Source: Williamsia muralis
GTDB taxonomy: Bacteria > Actinomycetota > Actinomycetes > Mycobacteriales > Mycobacteriaceae
Assembly: GCF_002735905.1 (NCBI RefSeq)
Contig: NZ_PEBD01000004.1
Location: forward strand, 682,001-746,000
Length of the DNA stretch: 64,000 nucleotides
Reading direction: 5' to 3'
Shown in pieces: positions 37,502 to 45,485 of the stretch. The notes under the pieces are model-generated. The model saw nothing but the letters and a program-made list of their open reading frames with translations. It did no database searches and was not told the origin of the DNA. A program made the position numbers and the translations under genes. Each line of letters begins with the position of its first letter. Position 1 is the stretch's first letter.

Positions 37502-37773
37502 GTTGGCCCTCCATTCGTGCGATACAACTGCGTCGACATCGCCCCGAACTCGTGGCGACTGAAGACGGCCTCCACCGGGAGCCCGAACACATCGCAGATG
37601 CGAAATGCCAGGTCGAGGCTGGGATAGTTGTCACCGCGTTCGAGCGATCCGATGGACTGGACGTTCACGCCCACCAGCTCGGCAAGTTGCGCGCGTGACA
37701 TCCGGCGCTCGGCGCGTAGGACGCCGATGCGGTTGTAGATCGGCAGATGGCCTGCCTTCTTGACCGGACTCAC
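37498..37773 (-). CDS. Small XRE-family regulator
   Basis: A 91-residue Cro/C1-type DNA-binding protein. The helix-turn-helix spans LRAERRMSRAQLAELVGVNVQSIGSLERG, then YPSLDLAFRICDVFGL, as in YozG-like regulators. I place the start at GTG 37773 because a strong promoter leaves only seven bases before it. The longer frame to 37809 would run through the -35 box. It heads the exporter operon and probably autoregulates it. Confidence 0.85.
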   Translation of the reverse strand: MSPVKKAGHLPIYNRIGVLRAERRMSRAQLAELVGVNVQSIGSLERGDNYPSLDLAFRICDVFGLPVEAVFSRHEFGAMSTQLYRTNGGPT

Positions 37774-37780
37774 ACGGTCA

Positions 37781-37809
37781 ATTGTTGGGAAAACACAACA
37801 GAATGTCAA
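37781..37809 (-). promoter_or_regulatory. Promoter of the XRE-ABC operon (leaderless)
   Basis: TTGACA (37809-37804) and AACAAT (37786-37781) are separated by 17 bases on the minus strand. The -10 box ends seven bases before GTG 37773, so translation probably starts at or beside the mRNA 5' end. Confidence 0.65.
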
Positions 37810-37848
37810 TGTTTGCCATATGTGGAGGGCGCTTTGTGATCGCCAGCC

Positions 37849-38898
37849 TCACGAATTCTCCGCGATCACCATCTCGAGGATGCCCGTGCCCAGCGCGATC
37901 GGCCTGCAGGTGGGTGCCGCCGAGGCCGGATCGAGGGCATTGAGTAGAAGCCCGACGGCATAGTCGTCGTAAGGCAGACGGAAATGGCCGCTCAGATCGG
38001 CCGGGCAGCGATCCTGGATGAACAGATTTGTTGCGCCGGCACCTTTGAGTGCAACGGTCGCCGCCGGCTGGATCACTTCGTCCACCTGCGTGCCGATAGT
38101 GGTGTACTCGACGCCGGGGACCGTGTCGTTGCCACCATCGTTGAGTTCGGCGAGCAGCGGTGAACCCTGCACTTGCTGCCACAGTGCGGTGGAGACCAGC
38201 TCGGGTGGGATCACGGTGGCGGCGACGTCGAGAGCGCCGGGGATCCGGGCGGCAATCGGCACCAACCCGTACAGGGAGCTGCCGTACGACGGGGATGCCA
38301 GACCCACCCAATGCCCGACCTTCGTCGACCCACCCAGGCGGTTGACGAAATACCGGCCGACCGTGGCGCCCTGCGAATACCCGACGATGTCCAGCCTCGT
38401 GGCTCCCGTCTCTTTCAGTACCTCGGCCGCGAAGCCGCCCACCTGCCGAGCGCTCTCCACGATGTCTTCGGTGCCGAAGTTGTCGCCACCCGCACGCCCG
38501 CCGAAGTTCACCGCGAACACGCAGAAGCCCTCGGCGGCGAGCCGGGGCCCGATCTTCGCGAAATCGGAGTAGGCGCTCGAATCCGTGCCGTGGAGCAGAA
38601 GAACCGGCCGCGGGTGCGTCGGTGATGGGGTGCAGGCGAAGTCGTTGACGCCGGGCGGCGCCGAACCCGGGTGATCGCCGACATGGCGGGAGGCCTCATG
38701 ATGCGTGTTCTGAGCCGGGCCGGGAAGCGTGGGTACCTCCCACAGCGACACCGTCGATTCTTTGACGCTGTCTGATCCCTGGATGCTGTCGGCAGCGGCT
38801 GGGGAAACCGAGATGAAGGCGAGGAGCACGGAAATCGTTGCCGCGGCGCATAAAGTCCGGCGTCGGCCCGGGCCACGTCTGCTGTCCGTGTATCGCAT
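37849..38898 (-). CDS. Secreted alpha/beta-hydrolase lipase
   Basis: A 349-residue exported esterase/lipase. The signal peptide (about residues 1-37) ends near SPAAADS. The oxyanion region HGTDSSAYSDF, nucleophile elbow GYSQG (near residue 178), an Asp in GTQVDEVI and the His in DLSGHFRLPYDDYAVG make a complete catalytic triad. This fits the actinobacterial LipA/EstA-type triacylglycerol lipases. I prefer ATG 38898, behind GAGGTGAGG, over GTG 38910. It appears to be a single-gene unit. Confidence 0.88.
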   Translation of the reverse strand: MRYTDSRRGPGRRRTLCAAATISVLLAFISVSPAAADSIQGSDSVKESTVSLWEVPTLPGPAQNTHHEASRHVGDHPGSAPPGVNDFACTPSPTHPRPVLLLHGTDSSAYSDFAKIGPRLAAEGFCVFAVNFGGRAGGDNFGTEDIVESARQVGGFAAEVLKETGATRLDIVGYSQGATVGRYFVNRLGGSTKVGHWVGLASPSYGSSLYGLVPIAARIPGALDVAATVIPPELVSTALWQQVQGSPLLAELNDGGNDTVPGVEYTTIGTQVDEVIQPAATVALKGAGATNLFIQDRCPADLSGHFRLPYDDYAVGLLLNALDPASAAPTCRPIALGTGILEMVIAENS

Positions 38899-39042
38899 CG
38901 CACACCTCACCTCGGCCCGACCCGCTGTAGATCGATTTGACCATCTCAGCTGAGGACGAACCGGATTTCGGGCGGAATGTGGTCTGAACGTTGCAGTGCA
39001 CTGCCACTGTGCTGCGGCCGCGGCACCAGTCGAACTGGCGCG

Positions 39043-40164
39043 TCAGGCGAGAATGTTCTGCACCACCCGGGCCGCCTCGCGGCCTGCGCGGTTCGCGCCG
39101 ATGGTGGAGGCAGAAGGGCCATAGCCCAGCAGTTGCAAACGAGGTGTTGATGCGACGACGGTCGCCAGCCGGCCGGTCATCACGATGCCGCCGCCCGGAG
39201 CCCGCAACTTCAGTGGCGCCAGATGGTCCAGGGCGCTCCGAAAGCCGGTGCACCACAGGATGACGTCGACATCCAGATGATCACCACCGCCACCTCCGCC
39301 CTCGGGTGTCCCACAGTCCCAGCACACTCCCGTGGGTGTGATGCGGGTGAACATCGGTCGCCACGCGAGGATGCCGTCCGCGCGTGCGGCGCGTATCGCG
39401 TCGTTCTCGGGCAGCCCCGTCACCGACACCACCGACCCGGGCGGAAGCCCGGCGCGCACACGTTCCTCGACGCGCGCCACTGCGGCCCGGCCATGTTCGG
39501 GGGTGAACGGGGCACTGTTGAAATGGGGTTCGGTGCGACTGCACCAAAAGGTCTGTGCGCCTTCGGCATTGCGTGCGATCTCGATCAGCAACTGGATGGC
39601 CGAGATGCCGGCTCCCACCACGAGAACACGCTTACCGTCGAAATCGGTCGGCCTGCTGTAGTCGTGGGTGTGCAGTTGTGTCCCGGTGAACGTCTCGATA
39701 CCCGGCACATACGGGATGAATGGTCGATCCCAGGTTCCGGTTGCGTTGATCACGGTGCGCGCCATCAGCTGTGAGCCATCAGAGGCCGAGACCAAGAAGT
39801 CGTCGCCGTCGAATGACACCGACCGGACGTCGACAGGTCGATGCACGTCGAGTCCGAACCGCTGTTCGTACTGACCGAAGTAGTCGGGCACCGCCGTGGA
39901 CGCCGGCCACTGGTCGCATTCGACGCCGAGCGCTTCCGACAGGCCGAAGCCGGGAAGGTCGTGCACGTTGTTGGCCCCGGCCAAAGTCAATGTCGGCCAA
40001 CGGAACTGCCACGCGCCTCCGGGCCCGGGGGAGTGGTCGACGATCATGGTTCGATCACGGAGGCCGTATTTGCCCAGGTAATACCCGGCCGATAGGCCCG
40101 CCTGCCCGGCACCGATGACGAGTACATCGGTACGCGCCCGGTCTCCGAAGGCGTTGGAGTTCAC
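39043..40164 (-). CDS. FAD-dependent NAD(P)-binding monooxygenase-like protein
   Basis: A 373-residue flavoprotein starting at GTG 40164. It has the FAD dinucleotide motif VLVIGAGQAGLSAGYYLG near the N-terminus and a second, NAD(P)-binding motif VLVVGAGISAIQLL near residue 180. WCTGFRSALDHL and the final LGYGPSASTIGANRAGR match the flavin monooxygenase/putative oxidoreductase CzcO-like group. The substrate is unknown. It is divergent from the EchA6 homologue, with only 30 bases between. Confidence 0.85.
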   Translation of the reverse strand: MNSNAFGDRARTDVLVIGAGQAGLSAGYYLGKYGLRDRTMIVDHSPGPGGAWQFRWPTLTLAGANNVHDLPGFGLSEALGVECDQWPASTAVPDYFGQYEQRFGLDVHRPVDVRSVSFDGDDFLVSASDGSQLMARTVINATGTWDRPFIPYVPGIETFTGTQLHTHDYSRPTDFDGKRVLVVGAGISAIQLLIEIARNAEGAQTFWCSRTEPHFNSAPFTPEHGRAAVARVEERVRAGLPPGSVVSVTGLPENDAIRAARADGILAWRPMFTRITPTGVCWDCGTPEGGGGGGDHLDVDVILWCTGFRSALDHLAPLKLRAPGGGIVMTGRLATVVASTPRLQLLGYGPSASTIGANRAGREAARVVQNILA

Positions 40165-40194
40165 CTGTCGAACAATAGCGGTACGCTGACGCCC

Positions 40195-40926
40195 ATGATT
40201 GGGACCAGCCGGGATGGCGATGTGCTGACCATCGAACTGCAGCGAGAGCGGCAGCGGAACGCACTCAATTACGAACTGGTGGAAGCGCTGTCGGTGGCGA
40301 TGACCGACGCGGCAGGGTCGGGGGTGCGGGCAATCGTCCTCACCGGTCAGGGAACCGTTTTCTGTGCGGGCGCGGATCTGTCCGGCCCGGTCTACGAGCA
40401 GACCTTTCTCGATGAACTGCTGGCGATGCTCCGGGTTGTCGAGAGCGTCCCGGTACCGGTGATCGCCGCGCTGAACGGCGCCGCGTTGGGGGCCGGACTC
40501 CAGCTCGCGATGGCCGCTGATCTGCGGGTGATGTCGCCGTCGGCGTGGTGCGGCATCCCCGCAGCAAAGATCGGTGTGACAGTTGACGAATGGACCATCA
40601 AGCGTCTCGTCTCGCTTGTCGGTGCGGGTGATGCGGCGGGCATCCTGATCGGTTGTGACTCGCTCAGTGCCGACAGAGCTGCTGCCGTCGGTTTCGCCAA
40701 CCGGATCGGCGATCTGGCCGAGGCGCAGCAGTGGGCCGCGAGCATCGCCGCGCTGGCCCCACTGACCCTGCAGCACTACAAGCTGGTTCTCGGCGACGAC
40801 GGTGCCCGTGACGAGGCCGCACCCGACCACGTCGCAGCGATGGTCAGGGCCTGGCAGAGCCAGGACATGGCCGAGGGCCGCGCCGCCCGGGTCGAGCGAC
40901 GTCAGCCGAACTTCATCGGGAAGTAG
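40195..40926 (+). CDS. echA6: Enoyl-CoA hydratase-family protein, EchA6-like
   Basis: A 243-residue crotonase-fold protein. The start MIGTSRDGDVLTIELQRERQRNALN and the segments AIVLTGQGTVFCAGADLSG and NGAALGAGLQLAMAADLRVM match mycobacterial EchA6. That protein is thought to bind and shuttle acyl-CoAs to mycolic acid synthesis rather than to hydrate enoyl-CoA. TACGCT (40182-40187) seven bases before ATG suggests a leaderless transcript. In M. tuberculosis echA6 adjoins accD3; here accD3 is 7 kb away. Confidence 0.88.
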   Translation: MIGTSRDGDVLTIELQRERQRNALNYELVEALSVAMTDAAGSGVRAIVLTGQGTVFCAGADLSGPVYEQTFLDELLAMLRVVESVPVPVIAALNGAALGAGLQLAMAADLRVMSPSAWCGIPAAKIGVTVDEWTIKRLVSLVGAGDAAGILIGCDSLSADRAAAVGFANRIGDLAEAQQWAASIAALAPLTLQHYKLVLGDDGARDEAAPDHVAAMVRAWQSQDMAEGRAARVERRQPNFIGK

Positions 40927-41097
40927 AACCTCCCCGGCCTTTCCAAACCGGTCCTGGCCACGACCCCTCGACGATCCCCGTGCTCAAGTGGGTTTTCGTG
41001 GTGGTAACACGGCTGCAGCCTCCCAGATACACGGCGGCCTTACGTTCCTCGCAGTCTCTGGTTCAGAGAAAACGTGGGCATGACGCGAGGGAGAGAT

Positions 41098-42777
41098 ATG
41101 TCTGCAGACAAAACGGTGGATCCGATAGCCGCGGGGGAATTGCCGACCAACATCAACGCGATGAGCGAGACGCTGGAGGACTACACCCTTCGTTTCGCGC
41201 CTCGCAGTTATCGCAAGTGGGGCCCCGCGGTGGTCGCCACGTCGGCTCTGGGTGGCATCGCCTACCTGGCCGACTTCGCCATCGGTGCCAACATCGGCAT
41301 CGCCAACGGCACGGGAAACGCGTTGTGGGGCATCCTCATCTTCGCGGTGGTCATCGTCCTCACCGGCTACCCGCTGGCGTACTACGCCGCCCGGTACAAC
41401 ATCGACCTCGACCTCATCACCCGTGGCAGCGGCTTCGGCTACTACGGCTCGGTGGTCACCAACGTCATCTTCGCGTCCTTCACGTTCATCTTCTTCGCCC
41501 TCGAGGGCTCGATCATGGCGCAGGGCCTCAAACTGGGTCTCCACATCCCGCTGTGGCTCGGCTACCTCATCTCATCGGTGATGGTGATCCCGTTGGTCAT
41601 CTACGGCATGAACACACTGGCAAAACTGCAGGTGTGGACCACGCCCCTGTGGCTGGTGATGATGGTGCTGCCGTTTGTCTACCTCGTGATCAAGCACCCC
41701 GACGCGATCGGAGACTTCCTCGCATTCAGTGGCGGCACCGACGCCCAGGGCGGACACGGCGTCAACTTCGCCGGCATCATGCTCGCCGCCGGTGTATGTC
41801 TGTCGCTGATCGCGCAGATCGCCGAGCAGATCGACTACTTGCGGTTCATGCCTCCCAAGACACCGGAGAACTCGCGTCGCTGGTGGATCGCTGTGATCAC
41901 CGCAGGACCGGGCTGGGTGTTCTTCGGTGCGATCAAGCAGATCGTCGGCTTGTTCCTGGCCGTCTACCTGATCATGAACTTCGCCGACCAGGCCGGAGTC
42001 GCCAACGAACCCGTGGAGCAATTCCTCGCAGTCTACGAAGAGTTCATGCCGCACTGGTTGGCGATGACCCTCGCCGTCATCCTCGTGGTCATCTCGCAGA
42101 TCAAGATCAACGTGACCAACGCGTATTCGGGCTCGCTGGCCTGGACCAACAGCTTCACCCGTATCACCAAGACCTACCCGGGTCGACTGTTCTTCGTCTT
42201 CTTCAACGTGGCGATCGCGCTGGTGTTGATGGAAGCCAACATGTTCAGCTTCCTGAACAACATCCTCAACTTCTACGCGAACATCGCCATCGCATGGATC
42301 GTCGTGGTGGCCTCGGACATCGTGTTCAACAAGTACGTCCTGAAGCTCTCGCCCAAGGTGCCCGAGTTCCGCAGGGGGATGCTGTACAACTTCAACCCGG
42401 TCGGGTTCGTCAGCGTGATCCTCGCCGGCGGGTTGTCGGTGCTGGTGTACTTCCACGCTTTCGGTGATGCCATCCAGCCGTACTCGCCGATCGTCGCAAC
42501 CATCCTCGCGCTGGTGTTGCCGCCGATCATCGCGGTGATCACCAAGGGCAAGTACTACCTGCGACGCACCGACGACGGAATCGACCTGCCGATGTTCGAC
42601 GAGTACGGCAACCCGTCGGATGCCAAGTTGCTGTGTTCGGTGACCGGTATCGAGTTCGAGCGCCCCGACATGCTCGCCTCGAACAAACCCGGCCCGAACG
42701 GTGAGAAGCAGTACATCAGCTCGCTGGCACTGTCCTGCGACAAGACCGGAGAGCACGTGTTGCCTGCCCAGAAGTAG
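41098..42777 (+). CDS. NCS1-family purine/cytosine permease
   Basis: A 559-residue membrane transporter starting at ATG 41098 behind GAGGGAGAG; an earlier ATG (41074) is less well placed. About twelve helices are visible. NCS1 features include the N-terminal PRSYRKWGPAVVATSALGG and the unwound helix region around GSGFGYYGS. Such proteins import nucleobases, hydantoins or allantoin with Na+ or H+. The cytosolic C-terminal tail of about 75 residues is long and polar for the family. It ends at a strong terminator, then the second repeat array. Confidence 0.88.
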   Translation: MSADKTVDPIAAGELPTNINAMSETLEDYTLRFAPRSYRKWGPAVVATSALGGIAYLADFAIGANIGIANGTGNALWGILIFAVVIVLTGYPLAYYAARYNIDLDLITRGSGFGYYGSVVTNVIFASFTFIFFALEGSIMAQGLKLGLHIPLWLGYLISSVMVIPLVIYGMNTLAKLQVWTTPLWLVMMVLPFVYLVIKHPDAIGDFLAFSGGTDAQGGHGVNFAGIMLAAGVCLSLIAQIAEQIDYLRFMPPKTPENSRRWWIAVITAGPGWVFFGAIKQIVGLFLAVYLIMNFADQAGVANEPVEQFLAVYEEFMPHWLAMTLAVILVVISQIKINVTNAYSGSLAWTNSFTRITKTYPGRLFFVFFNVAIALVLMEANMFSFLNNILNFYANIAIAWIVVVASDIVFNKYVLKLSPKVPEFRRGMLYNFNPVGFVSVILAGGLSVLVYFHAFGDAIQPYSPIVATILALVLPPIIAVITKGKYYLRRTDDGIDLPMFDEYGNPSDAKLLCSVTGIEFERPDMLASNKPGPNGEKQYISSLALSCDKTGEHVLPAQK

Positions 42778-42795
42778 CGCGCCTGTTCTGACCGG

Positions 42796-42832
42796 CAGCT
42801 CCACCCGTCTGCGACTGGGACGGGTGGAGCTG
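42796..42832 (+). terminator. Intrinsic terminator of the NCS1 permease gene
   Basis: A perfect 14-bp stem (CAGCTCCACCCGTC and complement) with a nine-base loop lies 18 bases after the stop and is followed by a T-rich TTCTGTCTGT. Confidence 0.85.
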
Positions 42833-42851
42833 TTCTGTCTGTCCCCCCGCC

Positions 42852-43061
42852 GACCGGGCCGTAACTCCCGCCGACCGGGCCGTTACTCCCGCCGACCGGG
42901 CCGTTACTCCCGTCGACCGGGCCGTTACTCCCGTCGACCGGGCTCTTGTTGCCGTCGACCGGGCCGTAACTCCCGTCGAGCGGGCCGTTACTCCCGTCGA
43001 GCGGGCCGAAGTTCCCGTCGACCGGGCCGAAGTTCCCGTCGACCGGGCTGTTCCCATCACC
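42852..43061. repeat. 21-bp tandem repeat array 2 (10 units)
   Basis: Ten consecutive 21-bp units with consensus GACCGGGCCGTTACTCCCGTC. Variation is concentrated at three places: GAC/GAG, the GTTACT core (GTAACT, GAAGTT, CTTGTT) and the final GCC/GTC. The last unit is degenerate. The array lies just beyond the permease terminator and 89 bases before the next gene. The unit is the same as in array 1 apart from a GGG/GTG change. No spacer is present, so it is not CRISPR. Confidence 0.93.
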
Positions 43062-43150
43062 GTGCCCCTCGGAATGTCGCGACGGCCGGTCTTGTTGTGC
43101 TCCTCAGTGCTCCAACACGCAGGGCCCATCAACGACGAAGGGAACGATGC

Positions 43151-43807
43151 ATGTCACGAATCGCCATCATCGGAGGCCACGGCAAGATCGCGCTGAAGCT
43201 GGCCAAGATCTTGACCGGCCAGGGACATCAGGTCAGCTCCCTGATCCGCAATCCAGACCAGTCGGACGACATCACGCAGGCCGGGGCCACCCCGGTCATC
43301 GCAGATGTGGAAAACCTCTCGACTGACGAGATCGCCGAGGCCATCAAGGGCCACGACGCCGTGGTGTTCTCTGCCGGCGCCGGGGGTGGCAGCCCCGAGC
43401 GCACGTACGCCGTGGACCGTGATGCCGCCATCCGCAGTATCGACGCGGCGCAGCAGGCCGGCATCACCCGCTACGTCCAGGTGTCGTACTTCGGTGCCGG
43501 ACCGGATCATGGTGTTCCCGAGGACAATTCGTTCCATGCCTACGCCGAAGCCAAGGCGGCAGCCGACGAGCATCTCCGTCAGACCACACTCCTCTGGACG
43601 ATCGTGGGACCGAGCGCTCTCGCCGATGAACCCGGTACGGGCCGGATCGCCACCAAGGAACGCGGCGCCGAAGCCGGAACCAGCGTGTCCCGCGACGACG
43701 TGGCAGAGGTCCTGGCTGCAGTCCTCGAGACGCAGTCCAGCGTCGGAACGACGGTTGAGTTCACCGGTGGTCAGACGCCCATCGCCGACGCCGTGAAAGG
43801 CGTCTGA
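43151..43807 (+). CDS. NAD(P)-binding atypical SDR protein
   Basis: A 218-residue Rossmann-fold protein starting MSRIAIIGGHGKIALKLAKIL at ATG 43151, with a GAAGGGAACG stretch upstream. The GGHGKIA loop binds NAD(P)H. It resembles the YwnB/NmrA-like atypical SDR group (AGITRYVQVSYFGAG, and TIVGPSALADEPGTG), which often lack the SDR catalytic Tyr-Lys pair. It may be a redox sensor or a reductase for a small substrate. The frame is open further upstream only because of the repeat array. Confidence 0.85.
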   Translation: MSRIAIIGGHGKIALKLAKILTGQGHQVSSLIRNPDQSDDITQAGATPVIADVENLSTDEIAEAIKGHDAVVFSAGAGGGSPERTYAVDRDAAIRSIDAAQQAGITRYVQVSYFGAGPDHGVPEDNSFHAYAEAKAAADEHLRQTTLLWTIVGPSALADEPGTGRIATKERGAEAGTSVSRDDVAEVLAAVLETQSSVGTTVEFTGGQTPIADAVKGV

Positions 43808-43846
43808 CGGACCTGTCTCTTTCGCAACCTCAGGCCGGCGGCAACC

Positions 43847-44761
43847 TCAGGCCGGTAGGCCGGCGGTTGCCGATTCCCAGTCGAAGTCGCCGTGATCGCT
43901 GCCCAGCCCGGTGGCGACCACTCCGGCCACCGCGCAGCCGAGCTGAGCTGACCGCAGCAGGCTGAAGTCGCGGAGACGACCCGCGATGAATCCGGCCGAG
44001 AACGCATCACCGCAGCCGCTGGTGTCGACAACCTCGACATCGGTGGCTGCGGCGCGTTCGGCACTGTCGCCGGTGACAACCCAGGCACCGTCTGCGCCCG
44101 CAGTGGCCGCCACACACGCCACACCCCGGTCGATGAGGGCGCGACAACCGGCCACAAGATCGGTGGCACCCGTGAAGCCCAGCACCTGCTCGTCGTTCGG
44201 CAGCAGGTAATCCAGGTGTGGCAGAACGGGTTCGATCCACGACAGCACCCCGGGATCTCCCGGCGCCAGAATGTCGGCCGAGACGCGGACACCCGCGGCC
44301 CGGATTCGTTCCAGTACCCCTGCCAATTCCGATGGGTTGAGCAGTTCGGGCGCGCCGATGTGTACGTGATCCGCGGACGTGAGAAGGTCCAGCGGCACAC
44401 GATCGAGCGGGTACGCCAGATTGGCGCCGGGCATGTGCAGTGCGGGCCGGTCGCCGTTGCTGCGGATGGGCAACACACTCATCGACGTCGGTTGATCATC
44501 CACTCGCAGAAGGTGTTCGGTGACCACACCGCGACGCTGCAGCATCGTGATGAGCAGGTCGGCGGAGTCGTCGCGACCGACGGCGCCGACCGTCGACACC
44601 ACCGCTCCGAGTTTGGCCAGCGTGATGGCGGTGCCACCGGCCGGCCCCGCGGGCACCAACCGGATGTGGGGGACAAGGGCCGCGCCCTGGCCGTCAGGTA
44701 TCGAATCAACCGGGTGGACAACCACATCGAGTACATGGGCTCCGAACGTCACGACCTGCAT
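43847..44761 (-). CDS. PfkB-family sugar kinase
   Basis: A 304-residue ribokinase-fold kinase. The first signature region is LVPAGPAGGTAITLAKLGA and the ATP/catalytic motif is VDTSGCGDAFSAGFI, with GCGD replacing the common GAGD while the base Asp is kept. It begins three bases after the class II aldolase gene, so the two act together. The sugar is unknown; a 5-deoxypentose or tetronate-type pathway would fit an aldolase/kinase pair. A 17-bp direct duplication covers its stop codon. Confidence 0.88.
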   Translation of the reverse strand: MQVVTFGAHVLDVVVHPVDSIPDGQGAALVPHIRLVPAGPAGGTAITLAKLGAVVSTVGAVGRDDSADLLITMLQRRGVVTEHLLRVDDQPTSMSVLPIRSNGDRPALHMPGANLAYPLDRVPLDLLTSADHVHIGAPELLNPSELAGVLERIRAAGVRVSADILAPGDPGVLSWIEPVLPHLDYLLPNDEQVLGFTGATDLVAGCRALIDRGVACVAATAGADGAWVVTGDSAERAAATDVEVVDTSGCGDAFSAGFIAGRLRDFSLLRSAQLGCAVAGVVATGLGSDHGDFDWESATAGLPA

Positions 44762-44764
44762 GCA

Positions 44765-45415
44765 TCATCTCCTGGGTAGCGGTGAGTAGCCGCAGTTCGC
44801 CGCGGCGACGGCCACCGCGATCAGCTGGTCTCGGCTGAGCACGGCGCCATCGCCGACGGCGGCTGTCCGTAAGTAGATCTCGGCCAGCCATTCCACCAAT
44901 TCGATGCGCTCACAGGCTGCTTCGACCGTAGGGCCGTAGGCGACGGAACCGTGGTTGCGCATCAGGGCGGCAGTCCGCTCGGTCAGCGCCTCGGCCACGG
45001 CGTCGGTGAGTTCCTGGGTGCCGAAGATCTCGTGGGGCGCCACGCGCACGGCGCCACCGACCAACGCCGCGGTGTAATGCACCGCAGGCAGTTCATCGAC
45101 GAGGTTGGCCACCGCGATGGAAGCCACCGGATGGGCGTGTGCGACCGCGGCCGCATCGGTGGAGCGGTAAATCTCCAGGTGCAGGAGCAGCTCGGACGTC
45201 GGGACGTGATCGGTGTCCTCGACTACGTGTCCGTCGAGGTCGGTCACCACCAATTGGTCGGCGGTCAGCGATTCGAGAACAGCACCGCTGGCTGTGACGA
45301 GCACCCGATCGCCGACCCTCGTCGACAGGTTGCCACCCGTGCCGATCACCAGGCTGTGATCGGCGAGGCGGTGCGCGGCCTCGACCAGATCCGCTCGCCG
45401 CTCTTCGACAGTCAT
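44765..45415 (-). CDS. Class II (fuculose-type) aldolase
   Basis: A 216-residue zinc aldolase/adducin-family protein starting MTVEERRADLVEAA at 45415. Substrate and metal segments are visible: GTGGNLSTRV, SELLLHLEIY, AHAHPVASIA (two Zn-binding His) and MRNHGSVAYGP (third His). Family members cleave L-fuculose-1-phosphate, ribulose-5-phosphate or 5-deoxyribulose-1-phosphate. The adjacent PfkB kinase would make the phosphorylated substrate; no isomerase is nearby. A strong hairpin separates it from the upstream monooxygenase. Confidence 0.88.
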   Translation of the reverse strand: MTVEERRADLVEAAHRLADHSLVIGTGGNLSTRVGDRVLVTASGAVLESLTADQLVVTDLDGHVVEDTDHVPTSELLLHLEIYRSTDAAAVAHAHPVASIAVANLVDELPAVHYTAALVGGAVRVAPHEIFGTQELTDAVAEALTERTAALMRNHGSVAYGPTVEAACERIELVEWLAEIYLRTAAVGDGAVLSRDQLIAVAVAAANCGYSPLPRR

Positions 45416-45427
45416 GGTGCTGACAAT

Positions 45428-45474
45428 AACGGGCGATGGCGGCGATCCATCACGGATCGCCGCCATCGCCCGTT
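45428..45474 (-). terminator. 21-bp perfect hairpin terminator after the styA-like gene
   Basis: Arms at 45428-45448 and 45454-45474 are exact complements around a five-base loop, the longest perfect stem seen in the window. It lies 12 bases after the monooxygenase stop and 13 bases before the aldolase start. It therefore ends one transcript and isolates the next. Confidence 0.75.
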
Positions 45475-45485
45475 GGTTCAGGTGG

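Noticed and set aside
29312-43061. CRISPR array interpretation of the 21-bp repeats
   Set aside because: Units abut with no spacers and no cas genes are present.
42716-43132. A minus-strand frame encoding a TARSTGV heptad-repeat protein over array 2, with a similar frame at 29107-29523
   Set aside because: The frame exists only because the DNA unit is 21 bp. There is no ribosome site or conserved terminus, and the same repeat in another context gives different ends.
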